In this document: positions 1-8,662 of the stretch, piece after piece
How the letters are laid out: each line of letters begins with the position of its first letter
Numbering within the stretch: the first letter of the stretch is position 1
Made by a program: the position numbers and the translations under genes
Notes under the pieces: generated by a model
Databases searched by the model: none
Told to the model about the DNA's origin: nothing
Seen by the model: the letters and a program-made list of their open reading frames with translations, nothing else
NCBI GenBank assembly: GCA_029432775.1
Contig: JAROAZ010000003.1
Span: 62,001-126,000, forward strand
Direction: 5' to 3'
DNA length: 64,000 bases
Source: Pontiellaceae bacterium B12227
Lineage (GTDB): Bacteria > Verrucomicrobiota > Kiritimatiellia > Kiritimatiellales > Pontiellaceae

Positions 1-2425
1 TTGCCGGATCAAAGCGAAGCGTGTCCGCATTGGCCGCACACCAGGCGCGAAGTTCTGCATCGGTTCCGGTTTGGCCGGTATGTTTCTGCACCGCAGCGAT
101 CACGCTGTCCTTATTGCAGTCGCAGAGTTCATGCTTCGGATCGCCGTAAAAGCGGATCACTTCAATCGAGCCGTGCTCCAGCATGATCGGCATCATGAGA
201 CCATAGTCATGCTTGGAATCTTTTTTTGCCGCTTTCCAGGCTTTGGAAACGGCGCGGTCGATATCAAATCCCGGCAGATTCCGAATGGCCGCATAGGTTT
301 CATCTTTGCGTCGGCCTTCCACGAAATATTTCGTCAGGGCCGGATAGCTTCCCGGCTCTTCCAGCGCAGCAACGGCTTCAATCCATTGCGCCGGGAGGTC
401 ATCGCGTTCGTTGAGCCCTTCAATCAGTGTCTCCCGTGCATCATCCAGCCAACCAAACTGGATCACGGTTTTCGCCAGAAATCCGCACCGATTCAGGTTT
501 TTAAGAATCAGCTCTTTATCCGAGGGCTTTGCCAGCTTTTCAATGGCGGGAAGACTGTTGGCCGGATTGTAGTGTGCCGTGTTTACCAGAATATCAAGGT
601 GCTCATGCCCGACCTCCGTGAGCATTTCCACGGCAGTTTCATCCGCCTGCTCTTTGTCACTAAAGGCCGCGTGCACTTTCAGGGCATAGGTTTTAATCTG
701 ATTGCGGGTCGAGCCGGGGGGAAGGGTGATCGCGGTGTGGTCGACGGTGGTTGATTTCTTTTCATCGTTGCTCTTGTTATAGAACGATCCCCCCGAGGCA
801 CTGAACGTAAAGTCTTCGGCGGTCAGTTCGGTCGTGGTTTTGCCGAGCCAGCGCACCTGCAGAATCATCAGCTCCGCGGCATCCAGCCACTCGTCGTCAA
901 TCGGATGCAGGTAGGCATTGCCCGACTTCGATTCAAACTGCAGCGTCTTCTGCTGTGCTTCGAGCATCTGCTGGGAATTGAAGACATCAATATTGAAGTC
1001 GTAGTCATATTCTTTGAGGAAGGCTTCGTTCTTTTCCCGGTTAATGAGCACGAAGATAAACTCCTGGCCTTTGTCGGGGGTGCGCTGCTTGTTGGAGAGC
1101 AGGGTGAAATGCTGTTCGCGGAGAATGACATTACAACCACTGGAGTTTCGCAGTACGGAATCAATAATAAAACTCGACCCTTCGGAATGGTGCCGCGCGC
1201 CGGTTTTGAGCGGTATCGAAGCAACGGGATGATATTGGAAGATATCAAACTCAATGGCTGCTTCATAAAGGCCGGGCTCATCGGTGAGGGCCAGAAAATC
1301 CTCATAGGGCACTTCAAGCAGGGTGGTGTCGTCGTTAAAGTAGTGGTTATTCTGCACCAGTTCCAACGGTTGGATGGTATCGGCCACCACCGTGGGGTTC
1401 TGTTCGAAGGTGCGGAAATCGAAATAGTTGCTGCCATACGAATGGCTGCGAATCTTCTTTCCGAGAGCTTCGAAAGTCGAGTCGACTTTTCGGGCCTTGG
1501 CATAACTGTTTTCGGGCAGTTCCCGGAACTTCAGCTCCCCCTTGACTTCCTTGTTGGCTGCGGTATTCGCATTGCGGTTGAATGCATCGGCAATCCGGAT
1601 CGACCGTTCCGCATTCAGCTCCGCTTCCACGTTTGTGAGCGCTTCTATGCTCATAAGGTTGGCCGGTTCGCGAAAGATTTTTACCGGGCAATAGGTTGCA
1701 ATCGCAAACGTAATGGCAATCTGAATACCCAGCATCACAAAGCCGCGGGAGGTCTTGCGGGTGCGGTATTGCATGAAAATAATCAGTGCACTGATGATTA
1801 CGGTGGTGAGCGTGGAAAGCAGGTGTCGCGAATCCAGCAGGGTGGCCGGATCGGGCGCTTCGGTGATTTGTGAATAGAGCTTCACCCCGTAGGCAATCAC
1901 AGTGAGCACAAGCGATGATACTAAATAGACCGCCAGCACCAAGGCATAGAATCCGAAGTTACGTGTCAGCACGGCGGCTGCCATCAGCGGGAGGATCAGC
2001 GCGAGCGAATAGAACAGGTTTTCCGGGATGGATGCCAGTACGAGGGTCGGCGGAATTCCGCTGCCCAGATAGAGCGCAACATCGGCCAGCACCGGCGGAA
2101 GAATCAGGAACAGGCCGATGAACATCAGCTTTCCCTTCAATACCTCAATTTTTTTGATGGGACGGGTAATCCAGAAGGAAGTTGTGCCCGTAAGCGGCTC
2201 GCTATGAAGCAGGAATGGAATAATCAGGGCCAGTAGAATAAAGCTCAGTGCGCTCATGAGGCCATACACCATCTGAACCAGTTGCTGGCGCGCAATATCT
2301 CCTGCATCGGTCGTGGCTTTCAACCCGCTGAGCAGGGCCGTGAGCAGCACGACGCTGATCCAGAACACGAGGAAGACACGCAGGTGACGCATATCTTTTT
2401 TCAGAATATGTCGGGCGAGGTTCAT
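1..2425 (-). CDS. ABC-2 type permease with very large C-terminal region (partial, runs off left edge)
   Basis: The frame starts at the ATG ending at 2423 and stays open through base 1, so at least 808 residues are present and the end is missing. About the first 250 residues hold some seven hydrophobic segments (roughly 15-35, 52-75, 97-115, 131-150, 156-175, 200-220, 228-246), as in ABC-2 permeases. The remaining 550+ residues are hydrophilic, first beta-rich, then helical and repeat-like. The ATG overlaps the TGA of the upstream ATPase gene (ATGA), so the two are translationally coupled and probably form one exporter. Substrate unknown. A C-terminal part this long is unusual for a YtrC/D-like permease; it may be an extracytoplasmic sensor or binding region (inference). 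Confidence 0.8.
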   Translation of the reverse strand, partial: MNLARHILKKDMRHLRVFLVFWISVVLLTALLSGLKATTDAGDIARQQLVQMVYGLMSALSFILLALIIPFLLHSEPLTGTTSFWITRPIKKIEVLKGKLMFIGLFLILPPVLADVALYLGSGIPPTLVLASIPENLFYSLALILPLMAAAVLTRNFGFYALVLAVYLVSSLVLTVIAYGVKLYSQITEAPDPATLLDSRHLLSTLTTVIISALIIFMQYRTRKTSRGFVMLGIQIAITFAIATYCPVKIFREPANLMSIEALTNVEAELNAERSIRIADAFNRNANTAANKEVKGELKFRELPENSYAKARKVDSTFEALGKKIRSHSYGSNYFDFRTFEQNPTVVADTIQPLELVQNNHYFNDDTTLLEVPYEDFLALTDEPGLYEAAIEFDIFQYHPVASIPLKTGARHHSEGSSFIIDSVLRNSSGCNVILREQHFTLLSNKQRTPDKGQEFIFVLINREKNEAFLKEYDYDFNIDVFNSQQMLEAQQKTLQFESKSGNAYLHPIDDEWLDAAELMILQVRWLGKTTTELTAEDFTFSASGGSFYNKSNDEKKSTTVDHTAITLPPGSTRNQIKTYALKVHAAFSDKEQADETAVEMLTEVGHEHLDILVNTAHYNPANSLPAIEKLAKPSDKELILKNLNRCGFLAKTVIQFGWLDDARETLIEGLNERDDLPAQWIEAVAALEEPGSYPALTKYFVEGRRKDETYAAIRNLPGFDIDRAVSKAWKAAKKDSKHDYGLMMPIMLEHGSIEVIRFYGDPKHELCDCNKDSVIAAVQKHTGQTGTDAELRAWCAANADTLRFDPA

Positions 2426-3327
2426 TGCGCCACTCCGCGGAAATGGCGGGCCAGCGCAAGATAGATGTCGCGCAGCGAGAGCGCCTGCGGCTCAACGATC
2501 TCGGCTTGCGGGAAGATCGACCGGAACCGCTCCTCCGATGCCTCTCCATACCGACTTTCCACATAGCGGAAGGCATGGCCGGCCCGCTCCGGAACCAGCC
2601 ACTCCTTCGGGAGTTCCTTCGGAATTTCAGCTCCGTCCGGCAAGGTTACTTCCACCTGGCGGAAGCGCTCCTGCAAGGACTCTTTGGCTTCCGAAAGCTG
2701 GAGCTTCCCTTTATCAATAAAGCCCACCCAGTCGGCAAGCCGCTCGACCTCATCAATGTCGTGCGAAGAAATGAAGACCGTCCAGCCCTCGGTTTCGGTC
2801 AGTTCCAGAATACCGCGGATAAATTCGTCGCGCACCAACGGATCCAGTCCGCTGAACGGTTCGTCGAGCACCAGCAGCTTGGGGCGGTAGGCGAGCGAGG
2901 AGAGGAGCATGGCCTTCACCTTCATCCCGCGCGACATGCTCTTCAGCTTCACATCGTTCGGCAGATCAAACTGGGTCATCAGGCGCTGACAGAAGTCGTC
3001 GTCCCAGGTCGGATACATCGGTTTGCAGAAATGAAGCAGCTGGGGCAGGGTCATCCAGCCCGGGATTTTCTGGTTCTCGGAAACATAGCCGATCTGCTGG
3101 AACTGCTCCGGCCCGATTTTATGTGTGGGAATGCCGAGCACCTCCGCACTTCCAGCTGTTGGAAAAATAATGTTCATCAGCAATTTAATCGTGGTCGTCT
3201 TACCCGCGCCGTTCGGTCCGAGATAGGCATAGATGCTGCCTTCCGGCACTTCCAGGTTCAGTTGATCCACCGCCGGTTTGCCGCGATAGTTTTTAACCAG
3301 ATCGTTCGTTTGAATGATGTTCCCCAT
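2422..3327 (-). CDS. ABC transporter ATP-binding protein (YtrB-like)
   Basis: 301 residues. Walker A GPNGAGKT lies near residues 37-44, a signature-like SMSRGMK is followed by Walker B VLDEPFSGLDP, and the H-loop is SSHDIDEVE. The SRGM variant of the signature is typical of ATPases that sit beside GntR regulators of the YtrA group. It energises the permease encoded immediately downstream (ATGA overlap). The upstream gene is a short GntR repressor 88 bp away on the same strand, so the three form a ytrA-ytrB-permease type operon, expected to be cell-envelope or antibiotic-stress responsive. That role is inferred from the family; the substrate cannot be read from sequence. Confidence 0.92.
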   Translation of the reverse strand: MGNIIQTNDLVKNYRGKPAVDQLNLEVPEGSIYAYLGPNGAGKTTTIKLLMNIIFPTAGSAEVLGIPTHKIGPEQFQQIGYVSENQKIPGWMTLPQLLHFCKPMYPTWDDDFCQRLMTQFDLPNDVKLKSMSRGMKVKAMLLSSLAYRPKLLVLDEPFSGLDPLVRDEFIRGILELTETEGWTVFISSHDIDEVERLADWVGFIDKGKLQLSEAKESLQERFRQVEVTLPDGAEIPKELPKEWLVPERAGHAFRYVESRYGEASEERFRSIFPQAEIVEPQALSLRDIYLALARHFRGVAQ

Positions 3328-3415
3328 AATATTCCCCTTACTGCTTGTTTTAGATGGGCTAACAGGCCGCCGGGGTTTTCTGCCCGGTTCATCCTGTTAT
3401 CCTGTCAAAAAATAC

Positions 3416-3793
3416 TCACGAAAGATTTTCCCAATGACACCGGATGGCGTCGTGCAGCTCCTGCTCCGAAAGTTTCAGCTGTTTGGCTTCAACCACCAGC
3501 CGCTCCAGCTCCTGTTCCAGCAATTCATTTTTGCGCGATTTCAAGGCGCGGGCATTTTCGGTGACCACCGAGCCCCTTCCGGGTTTCACCTCAATGAGTC
3601 CCTCTTCCCGCAACCGGGCTGAAACCTTCTGCGCCGTGTTCGGATTAATCCGCAGTTCCTGACTCAGCATGCGGACGGACGGGAAAGCGTCGCCGGGTTT
3701 CAGCTGACCGCGCACGATCGCTTTTTTCGCTGCAAAGAGCACCTGTTCGTAGACCGGACGGCCCTGTGTGAATTGTACTTTGAATGGAAGCAT
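3416..3793 (-). CDS. GntR family transcriptional regulator, YtrA subfamily
   Basis: 125 residues: an N-terminal winged helix-turn-helix (start MLPFKVQFTQGRPVYEQV, then GQLKPGDAFPSVRMLSQELRI up to about residue 70) and a short helical tail of about 50 residues. This is the compact YtrA architecture, without a large ligand-binding domain. It heads the operon with the ABC ATPase and permease. Its start codon lies inside a perfect 12-bp inverted repeat (3792-3820), which indicates autorepression. There is no Shine-Dalgarno sequence ahead of the ATG; with a TTGACG -35 box at 3825-3830 the transcript could be leaderless. Confidence 0.92.
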   Translation of the reverse strand: MLPFKVQFTQGRPVYEQVLFAAKKAIVRGQLKPGDAFPSVRMLSQELRINPNTAQKVSARLREEGLIEVKPGRGSVVTENARALKSRKNELLEQELERLVVEAKQLKLSEQELHDAIRCHWENLS

Positions 3794-3820
3794 GGTGTAC
3801 TATGTATGATAGTACACCAT
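3792..3820. promoter_or_regulatory. Probable GntR operator: perfect inverted repeat over start and -10 region
   Basis: ATGGTGTACTAT at 3792-3803 is the exact reverse complement of ATAGTACACCAT at 3809-3820, with a 5-base spacer. On the minus strand TTGACG (3825-3830) is a good -35 box, and a weak -10 would lie near 3801-3807 inside the repeat. A protein bound here would cover the -10 region and the start codon, as expected for self-repression by the adjacent GntR protein. Confidence 0.75.
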
Positions 3821-4187
3821 TCGCCGTCAAATCTTTTTCTACAGAAGAACGCAATGGCCGCGAAGAGAGGCTCTTCAATTTTCAGTGCTTTCGGGGAAGA
3901 GCGTTTCAGTTGCCAGAGTGGTCTGACGGGGGCCTTCAGTTTCAGATCCAACCGCACGATTGTAGCATTCTGCAACCCGCCTGCGAGGTACGCGTGCTCC
4001 GGAGATCGACTGCCGGAAGGTAAATCCAGTTGCACGATCGTCAATCTGGATTTACCTCCCGATACCTAAAATGAGGGACGTTACTGTTCCGGGTAGAACC
4101 AACTTTTGCGGCCTTTACGTTTTTTTGCCGGTGAAGATGGTGCATTCGTGGTTTGTCCCTCGCGAAATTACGAGGTAACCTGTCTGT
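3821..4187. other. Intergenic region between divergent gntR and fkp
   Basis: About 365 bp with no convincing gene. It holds the gntR -35 box at the left end, one copy of a dispersed 38-bp hairpin repeat (4019-4056), and the leader of fkp. Short frames here lack family features and ribosome sites. Confidence 0.6.
4019..4056. repeat. Dispersed hairpin repeat, copy 1 (GGTAAATCCAG ... CTGGATTTACC)
   Basis: An 11-bp perfect inverted repeat, GGTAAATCCAG / CTGGATTTACC, encloses TTGCACGATCGTCAAT. A second copy in the same orientation is at 26834-26871 and differs at four of 38 bases. Both copies are intergenic. The shape (short palindrome, dispersed, non-coding) resembles REP elements, and a REP-type transposase gene lies at 62808-63683. 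The link is an inference. Confidence 0.75.
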
Positions 4188-7079
4188 ATGAAAAAATCGA
4201 CCGACTTTGATCTGCTGCTCTCGCTGCCCCCGAATATGTGCGGGCATCTGGCCAACTGCGAACCCGCGGTGGCGGAACGCTCCTTCTCCACATTCGACCC
4301 TCCCGGCCAGCAACTCGGCTCCGGCGGTGGAACGGCCTATGTGCTGGAACAGGCCTGGCGCGATTCCGGCGAAGCGTCCTTTTCCCAGTGGTTATCAACA
4401 AGCGGAAAGCTGATCATTCATGGCGGTGGCGAAAGCCGTCGGCTTCCGCCCTATGCCGCTCCGGGCAAACTCTTTATTCCCATGCCGGTGTTCCGCTGGT
4501 CGCTCGGGCAGCGGCTCGACCAGACCCTGCTCGACCTTGCCGAACCCACCCTCCAGAAAATGGCCGGTGCTGCCTCGGATAATGCGCGCGTCATGGTGGC
4601 CAGCGGCGATGTGCTGGTGCGGTTGGAAGACAAGCTTCCCGAAATCCCCGATGCCGATGTGGTTTTCTTCGGCCTTTGGGTGAAACCGGAAGAGGCTCAG
4701 AATTTCGGGGTTATGTTCTGCGATCCCGATTCTCCGGAAGAACTGGTCACTTTTCTGCAGAAGCCGACGCCCGACGCCATTCGGGAAAAGTCGCGCAACA
4801 GCGCGTTTCTGATTGATGTCGGTATCTGGCTGCTCAGCGAGCGCGCTGTGGACTGCCTGATGAAAAAGAGTGGATGGGATGCAGAAAAGCAAACCTTCAG
4901 CGGCGAAGTGCCCGACACCTACGACCTTTACGGAAGCTGGGCGCTGAACCTCGGTTCCGACCCTGTTGAGATGGATCCGGAAGTTGGAAAACTGACCACG
5001 GCCGTTGTGCCGCTACCGGACGCCGGCTTCTTCCACTTCGGAACCTGCGGCGATATGATCCACTCGCTCTACGAACTGCAGAACCTGGTTTCCGACCAGA
5101 GCAAACTCGGCGCGGTGGCCACGTTGGCCCAGCCGAATCAGTTTGTGCAGAACTGTGTGTTCGAAGCGCCCCTGCGCCGGCAGTCGAACGACGCACTGTG
5201 GGTGGAAAACAGCTACATTCCCGAATCGTGGACGGTTGCATCCCGTAATATTCTCACCGGCGTTCCGCAAAACGACTGGGCGTTGGATTTGGAAGAGGGC
5301 GTGTGTCTCGACTTTGTGGCCATCGGAGAAAAAACCGCGCTGCGGGCCTATGGCTATGCCGATGCGTTCCGCGGAGAAATGGGCGCGCCCGAAACCCGCT
5401 GGATCAACCAGCCGGTTTTCCAATGGTTGGAAAAACGCGGCATCACCTTGGAAGAGGCCGGGATCGACCCCACGACCGATCTACAGGTGGCAGCGCTCTT
5501 CCCGGTGCTGGAATCGTTCGACTCCGCTTTTGTAAAATGGATGTTTGCCGCCGAACCGGAAACTTCCAATGCCTGGAAAACGCTTTGGCTGGAAGCAGAA
5601 CGCAAGTCGGCCCGCCAGCTCGGGCAGCAGGCCAATTTGAAACGCATGTATGAACAGCGCAACGCGTTGCGTAAAGAGGCGCTGCCGCTCATGGCACGCC
5701 ATGCGGAACACAGTGTTTTTTATAAACTCGATCTCGAAGCCACGGCCGACCTTTATGCCGAAAGCCGGCACGAACTGCCGGAGCTGCTGGATGCTTCCAG
5801 CCTCCGGAATCCAATGATTGCCCTGCACGATCGGATGTTCCGGGCGGCCGTTCGCCGCCGGCGGGGTGACGAGGGCTGGGAGCCGCGCGAAAAAGAAGCC
5901 TTCCAGGTGCTGCGGGACCTGATTGTGGAGCGATATAAACGCGAACCGGTTGCGCCGGCCTGTACCCTGCTGGACGATCAGATTGTCTGGGGACGCTGCC
6001 CGGTGCGGCTCGATTTTGCCGGGGGCTGGGCCGATACCCCGCCCTATAGTCTGGAGCACGGCGGCTCGGTGCTGAATATTGCCATCGAACTGAACGGTCA
6101 GCCGCCGATTCAGGTGTTTGCGCGCAGAACCCACGAGCCCACGCTGACGATCCGTTCCATCGATCTCGGGCTGGCGGAAACGCTGACGACCTATGACGAC
6201 GTGCGGGCCTATGATAAAATCGGCAGCGGATTTGCACTCGCCCGTGCGGCCTTTGCCATTGCCGGTTTCCATCCGGACTTTAACGGCGGCGCATTCCAAT
6301 CCCTGGAAGAACAGCTGACCGCCATGGGCGGCGGTGTGGAGATCTCCATGCTGGCAGCCATTCCCAAAGGATCGGGGCTCGGCACCAGCAGTATGCTGGC
6401 GGCCACGCTGCTCGGCGTGCTGTCGGACCTGGCGAACCTCAAGTGGGATAAGGTGGAGATTACTCAACGGACGCTGGCGTTGGAGCAGATGCTCACGAGC
6501 GGCGGCGGCTGGCAGGATCAGGTCGGCGGCGTATTCCCCGGCGTGAAGCTGGTGCAGACCATTCCCGGATTGGAACAGGAACCGATTGTCCGCTGGCTGC
6601 ACAGCCGGTTTTTCCAGGGACCGGAAATGAAGCGCATGATGCTCTACTACACCGGGATCACCCGTGTGGCGCGCGATATTCTCGGCGAAATTGTCCGGGG
6701 CATTTTTCTCAACTCCAGCTCCCGTCTGGCCACGGTGGATGCCATTGCGCAGGCGGCGAAGGATTGTCACGATGCCATTCAGAAGGATGATTTCGAAGCC
6801 TTCACCCAGATTGTTGCGCGCAGCTGGGAGTTGAACCAGCAGCTCGACGCCGGAACGAATCCGCCGGCCGTGCAGGAAATCTTCGAGGCGATCGACGACG
6901 ACCTTGCAGCCGGTAAGCTGCTCGGTGCGGGGGGCGGGGGCTATCTCTTCATGATTGCCAAAGATAAAGAGGCCGCAGTGCGTATCCGTGAAAAGCTGGA
7001 AAGCAATCCGCCCAACGCCGGCGCCCGGTTTGTCGACTTCTCCATCTCCGAAACCGGCCTGCAGGTGACGCGGAGCTGA
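4188..7079 (+). CDS. fkp: Bifunctional L-fucokinase / L-fucose-1-phosphate guanylyltransferase
   Basis: 963 residues, close to the about 950 of Bacteroides Fkp. The N-terminal half is the GDP-fucose pyrophosphorylase part, with GSGGGTAYVL near 45-54 and HGGGESRRLPPYAAPGKLF near 78-95. The C-terminal part is a GHMP kinase: the substrate-side motif PVRLDFAGGWADTPP near 605, the ATP loop PKGSGLGTSSM near 725 and LGAGGGGYLFM near 912. It converts L-fucose to fucose-1-phosphate and then GDP-L-fucose for glycan synthesis, in the cytosol (salvage pathway). GAGGT lies 11 bases before the ATG. Two iterated palindromes (5418, 6294) encode FQWLE and FQSLE. It stands alone between the GntR operon and an AraC regulator. 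Confidence 0.93.
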   Translation: MKKSTDFDLLLSLPPNMCGHLANCEPAVAERSFSTFDPPGQQLGSGGGTAYVLEQAWRDSGEASFSQWLSTSGKLIIHGGGESRRLPPYAAPGKLFIPMPVFRWSLGQRLDQTLLDLAEPTLQKMAGAASDNARVMVASGDVLVRLEDKLPEIPDADVVFFGLWVKPEEAQNFGVMFCDPDSPEELVTFLQKPTPDAIREKSRNSAFLIDVGIWLLSERAVDCLMKKSGWDAEKQTFSGEVPDTYDLYGSWALNLGSDPVEMDPEVGKLTTAVVPLPDAGFFHFGTCGDMIHSLYELQNLVSDQSKLGAVATLAQPNQFVQNCVFEAPLRRQSNDALWVENSYIPESWTVASRNILTGVPQNDWALDLEEGVCLDFVAIGEKTALRAYGYADAFRGEMGAPETRWINQPVFQWLEKRGITLEEAGIDPTTDLQVAALFPVLESFDSAFVKWMFAAEPETSNAWKTLWLEAERKSARQLGQQANLKRMYEQRNALRKEALPLMARHAEHSVFYKLDLEATADLYAESRHELPELLDASSLRNPMIALHDRMFRAAVRRRRGDEGWEPREKEAFQVLRDLIVERYKREPVAPACTLLDDQIVWGRCPVRLDFAGGWADTPPYSLEHGGSVLNIAIELNGQPPIQVFARRTHEPTLTIRSIDLGLAETLTTYDDVRAYDKIGSGFALARAAFAIAGFHPDFNGGAFQSLEEQLTAMGGGVEISMLAAIPKGSGLGTSSMLAATLLGVLSDLANLKWDKVEITQRTLALEQMLTSGGGWQDQVGGVFPGVKLVQTIPGLEQEPIVRWLHSRFFQGPEMKRMMLYYTGITRVARDILGEIVRGIFLNSSSRLATVDAIAQAAKDCHDAIQKDDFEAFTQIVARSWELNQQLDAGTNPPAVQEIFEAIDDDLAAGKLLGAGGGGYLFMIAKDKEAAVRIREKLESNPPNAGARFVDFSISETGLQVTRS

Positions 7080-7120
7080 TTGCTCCGGTGACACGTGGGT
7101 CGGCCTCAACAGAACCCAAT

Positions 7121-7146
7121 GTAGGGGCGAACCCGTGTGTACGCCC
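7121..7146. repeat. Short palindromic intergenic repeat after fkp
   Basis: GTAGGGGCGAACCCGTGTGT followed by ACGCCC: the GGGCG and CGCCC ends pair around a short loop. This type of GGGGCG...CGCCC hairpin is a common dispersed intergenic repeat in many bacteria. There is no T-tract, so it is not a clear intrinsic terminator. A second small stem, AGGTG...CACCT, follows at about 7157. Confidence 0.45.
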
Positions 7147-7208
7147 GCCGGAAAAAGGTGTTATGAAGCACCTATTAAAATGAGAGGACTTATACCGCGG
7201 GGCAATAT

Positions 7209-8543
7209 ATGGGCTGGTTTCAAATCATAGAGTTTATTCTTCCGTTTGCCGCCACACAGCTCTTCCTGTTCTGCTTGCTGTATTTGTTTATTTCCAGGAA
7301 GCGCTTTGCTGACTCCTTTGCTTTTCTGGCTGTTTTTTTAGGTTCCATGATCTTTTTCTTATCGTGCTACCTGTTGGATATCATGGTTCCGGAGCTTAAT
7401 ACCGCGAAACTGATCCATGCGCGGATGGGCGTTTTATTTGTGGTTGGGTTCCCTGCGCTGACGGCGGCAAGTTTCTGTCTCTATCAGAGGCCGTTATCCA
7501 GACGTAAAGTCGTCGCCTTGCATGGGGCAGGTTGCATTTTTGCATTTGCTTACATTTTCACGCTCAGCCTGGGTTGGAGATCCTATTTCCCGGGTAGAGA
7601 GCTGTATTTTTCGGAGTTTTTCCCGAATTTTCACGACGGATTCATCTGGTCAAAAAACATTGCAGTCAGCGCGGCAACGGTGCTGGTTATCATTCCATGC
7701 AGCCGCCAGCTTTTCTGTTTTGAACAACGGGACCTGAAGAGCAAAGCGTTCGTTTCCAGTGCCATCCTGTTTGCCTGTCTATTCGTTGCTGGCCTCATGA
7801 CCAAACAGTGGTGGATCTATTATGTTGGCTCAATACTCTCTGCTTCGGTCTTTCTGACGGCCGTTTATGTGGATATTCATCACCTGAATCAGACGACTGC
7901 CTTCATAAAAGATGCGCTTAGGTTCCAGGTCTTAAACGGCGGGAAAAAATCCCCAAGCCGCGTTACCGAACTGGTTCAGAATCTGGAAGCCTCCTCCCGA
8001 GGCAATCTGGACGTTTATAAAATGCGTATTCGTGAAGTCCTTAGCATGATTGCCGACGATGCGATTGAGTCGGGCGGCGACGTGGATGAGCTGCTGAAAC
8101 GGAATCAGAAGAATCTCACTAGAATCGATCAGGCGAATGACCTGAAAACACTTTCGGAGATGACTGAGAATGAAACGCAGGAACTGTCTGACATCATCAG
8201 TGATCTACCCAACCAGCGTCGGCAGCAGGTCATTCAAGATGTGAAAGGCTACATCGACACGCATCTGGATGAAGAGCTGAAAATTAACACGATTGCCGAG
8301 GCGTTTTGTGTTAGCAAATCTTACCTGACCAATGGGTTTAAAGAGGTCGAGGGCCAAACGCTCAACCAATACGTCACCCAGACAAGAATCGAGAAATCAA
8401 AAGAGCTGCTCCCGAATCAGTCGATCACGAAAACCGCTTTTGACGTGGGTTTCAGCAATTCCAACTATTTTTCCACGGTGTTCAAAAAAATCACCGGGCA
8501 GACCCCCAAAGCGTATCAAAATCAATTTAAAAAGCCGATTTAG
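7209..8543 (+). CDS. Membrane-bound AraC family transcriptional regulator
   Basis: 444 residues. Seven hydrophobic helices fill about residues 8-215, then a hydrophilic helical linker, then a C-terminal AraC/XylS double helix-turn-helix (about 337-444: INTIAEAFCVSKSYLTNGFK and ITKTAFDVGFSNSNYFSTVFKKITGQTPKAY). The architecture implies a 7-helix membrane sensor that controls DNA binding directly. The next gene, 120 bp downstream on the same strand, is a large secreted beta-helix protein and is the obvious candidate target. No iterated palindromes lie in this gene or its neighbour. Confidence 0.88.
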   Translation: MGWFQIIEFILPFAATQLFLFCLLYLFISRKRFADSFAFLAVFLGSMIFFLSCYLLDIMVPELNTAKLIHARMGVLFVVGFPALTAASFCLYQRPLSRRKVVALHGAGCIFAFAYIFTLSLGWRSYFPGRELYFSEFFPNFHDGFIWSKNIAVSAATVLVIIPCSRQLFCFEQRDLKSKAFVSSAILFACLFVAGLMTKQWWIYYVGSILSASVFLTAVYVDIHHLNQTTAFIKDALRFQVLNGGKKSPSRVTELVQNLEASSRGNLDVYKMRIREVLSMIADDAIESGGDVDELLKRNQKNLTRIDQANDLKTLSEMTENETQELSDIISDLPNQRRQQVIQDVKGYIDTHLDEELKINTIAEAFCVSKSYLTNGFKEVEGQTLNQYVTQTRIEKSKELLPNQSITKTAFDVGFSNSNYFSTVFKKITGQTPKAYQNQFKKPI

Positions 8544-8662
8544 GGGCTATTTAATCGATTTTGTAGAAGTTTTAAGCAAAATTGGAGGCATTGATTGCGT
8601 GTTTCATGCATGGTTTCCATCTGACTTATTGGATGGATCAACCTAATGAAGGAAGCCCTACT

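Noticed and set aside
2425..3564. 379-residue plus-strand frame opposite the ABC ATPase
   Set aside because: Antisense shadow of the ATPase gene; composition not protein-like.
5481..7109. 542-residue minus-strand frame opposite fkp
   Set aside because: Antisense shadow of a well-supported gene with GC-rich codons; no family features.
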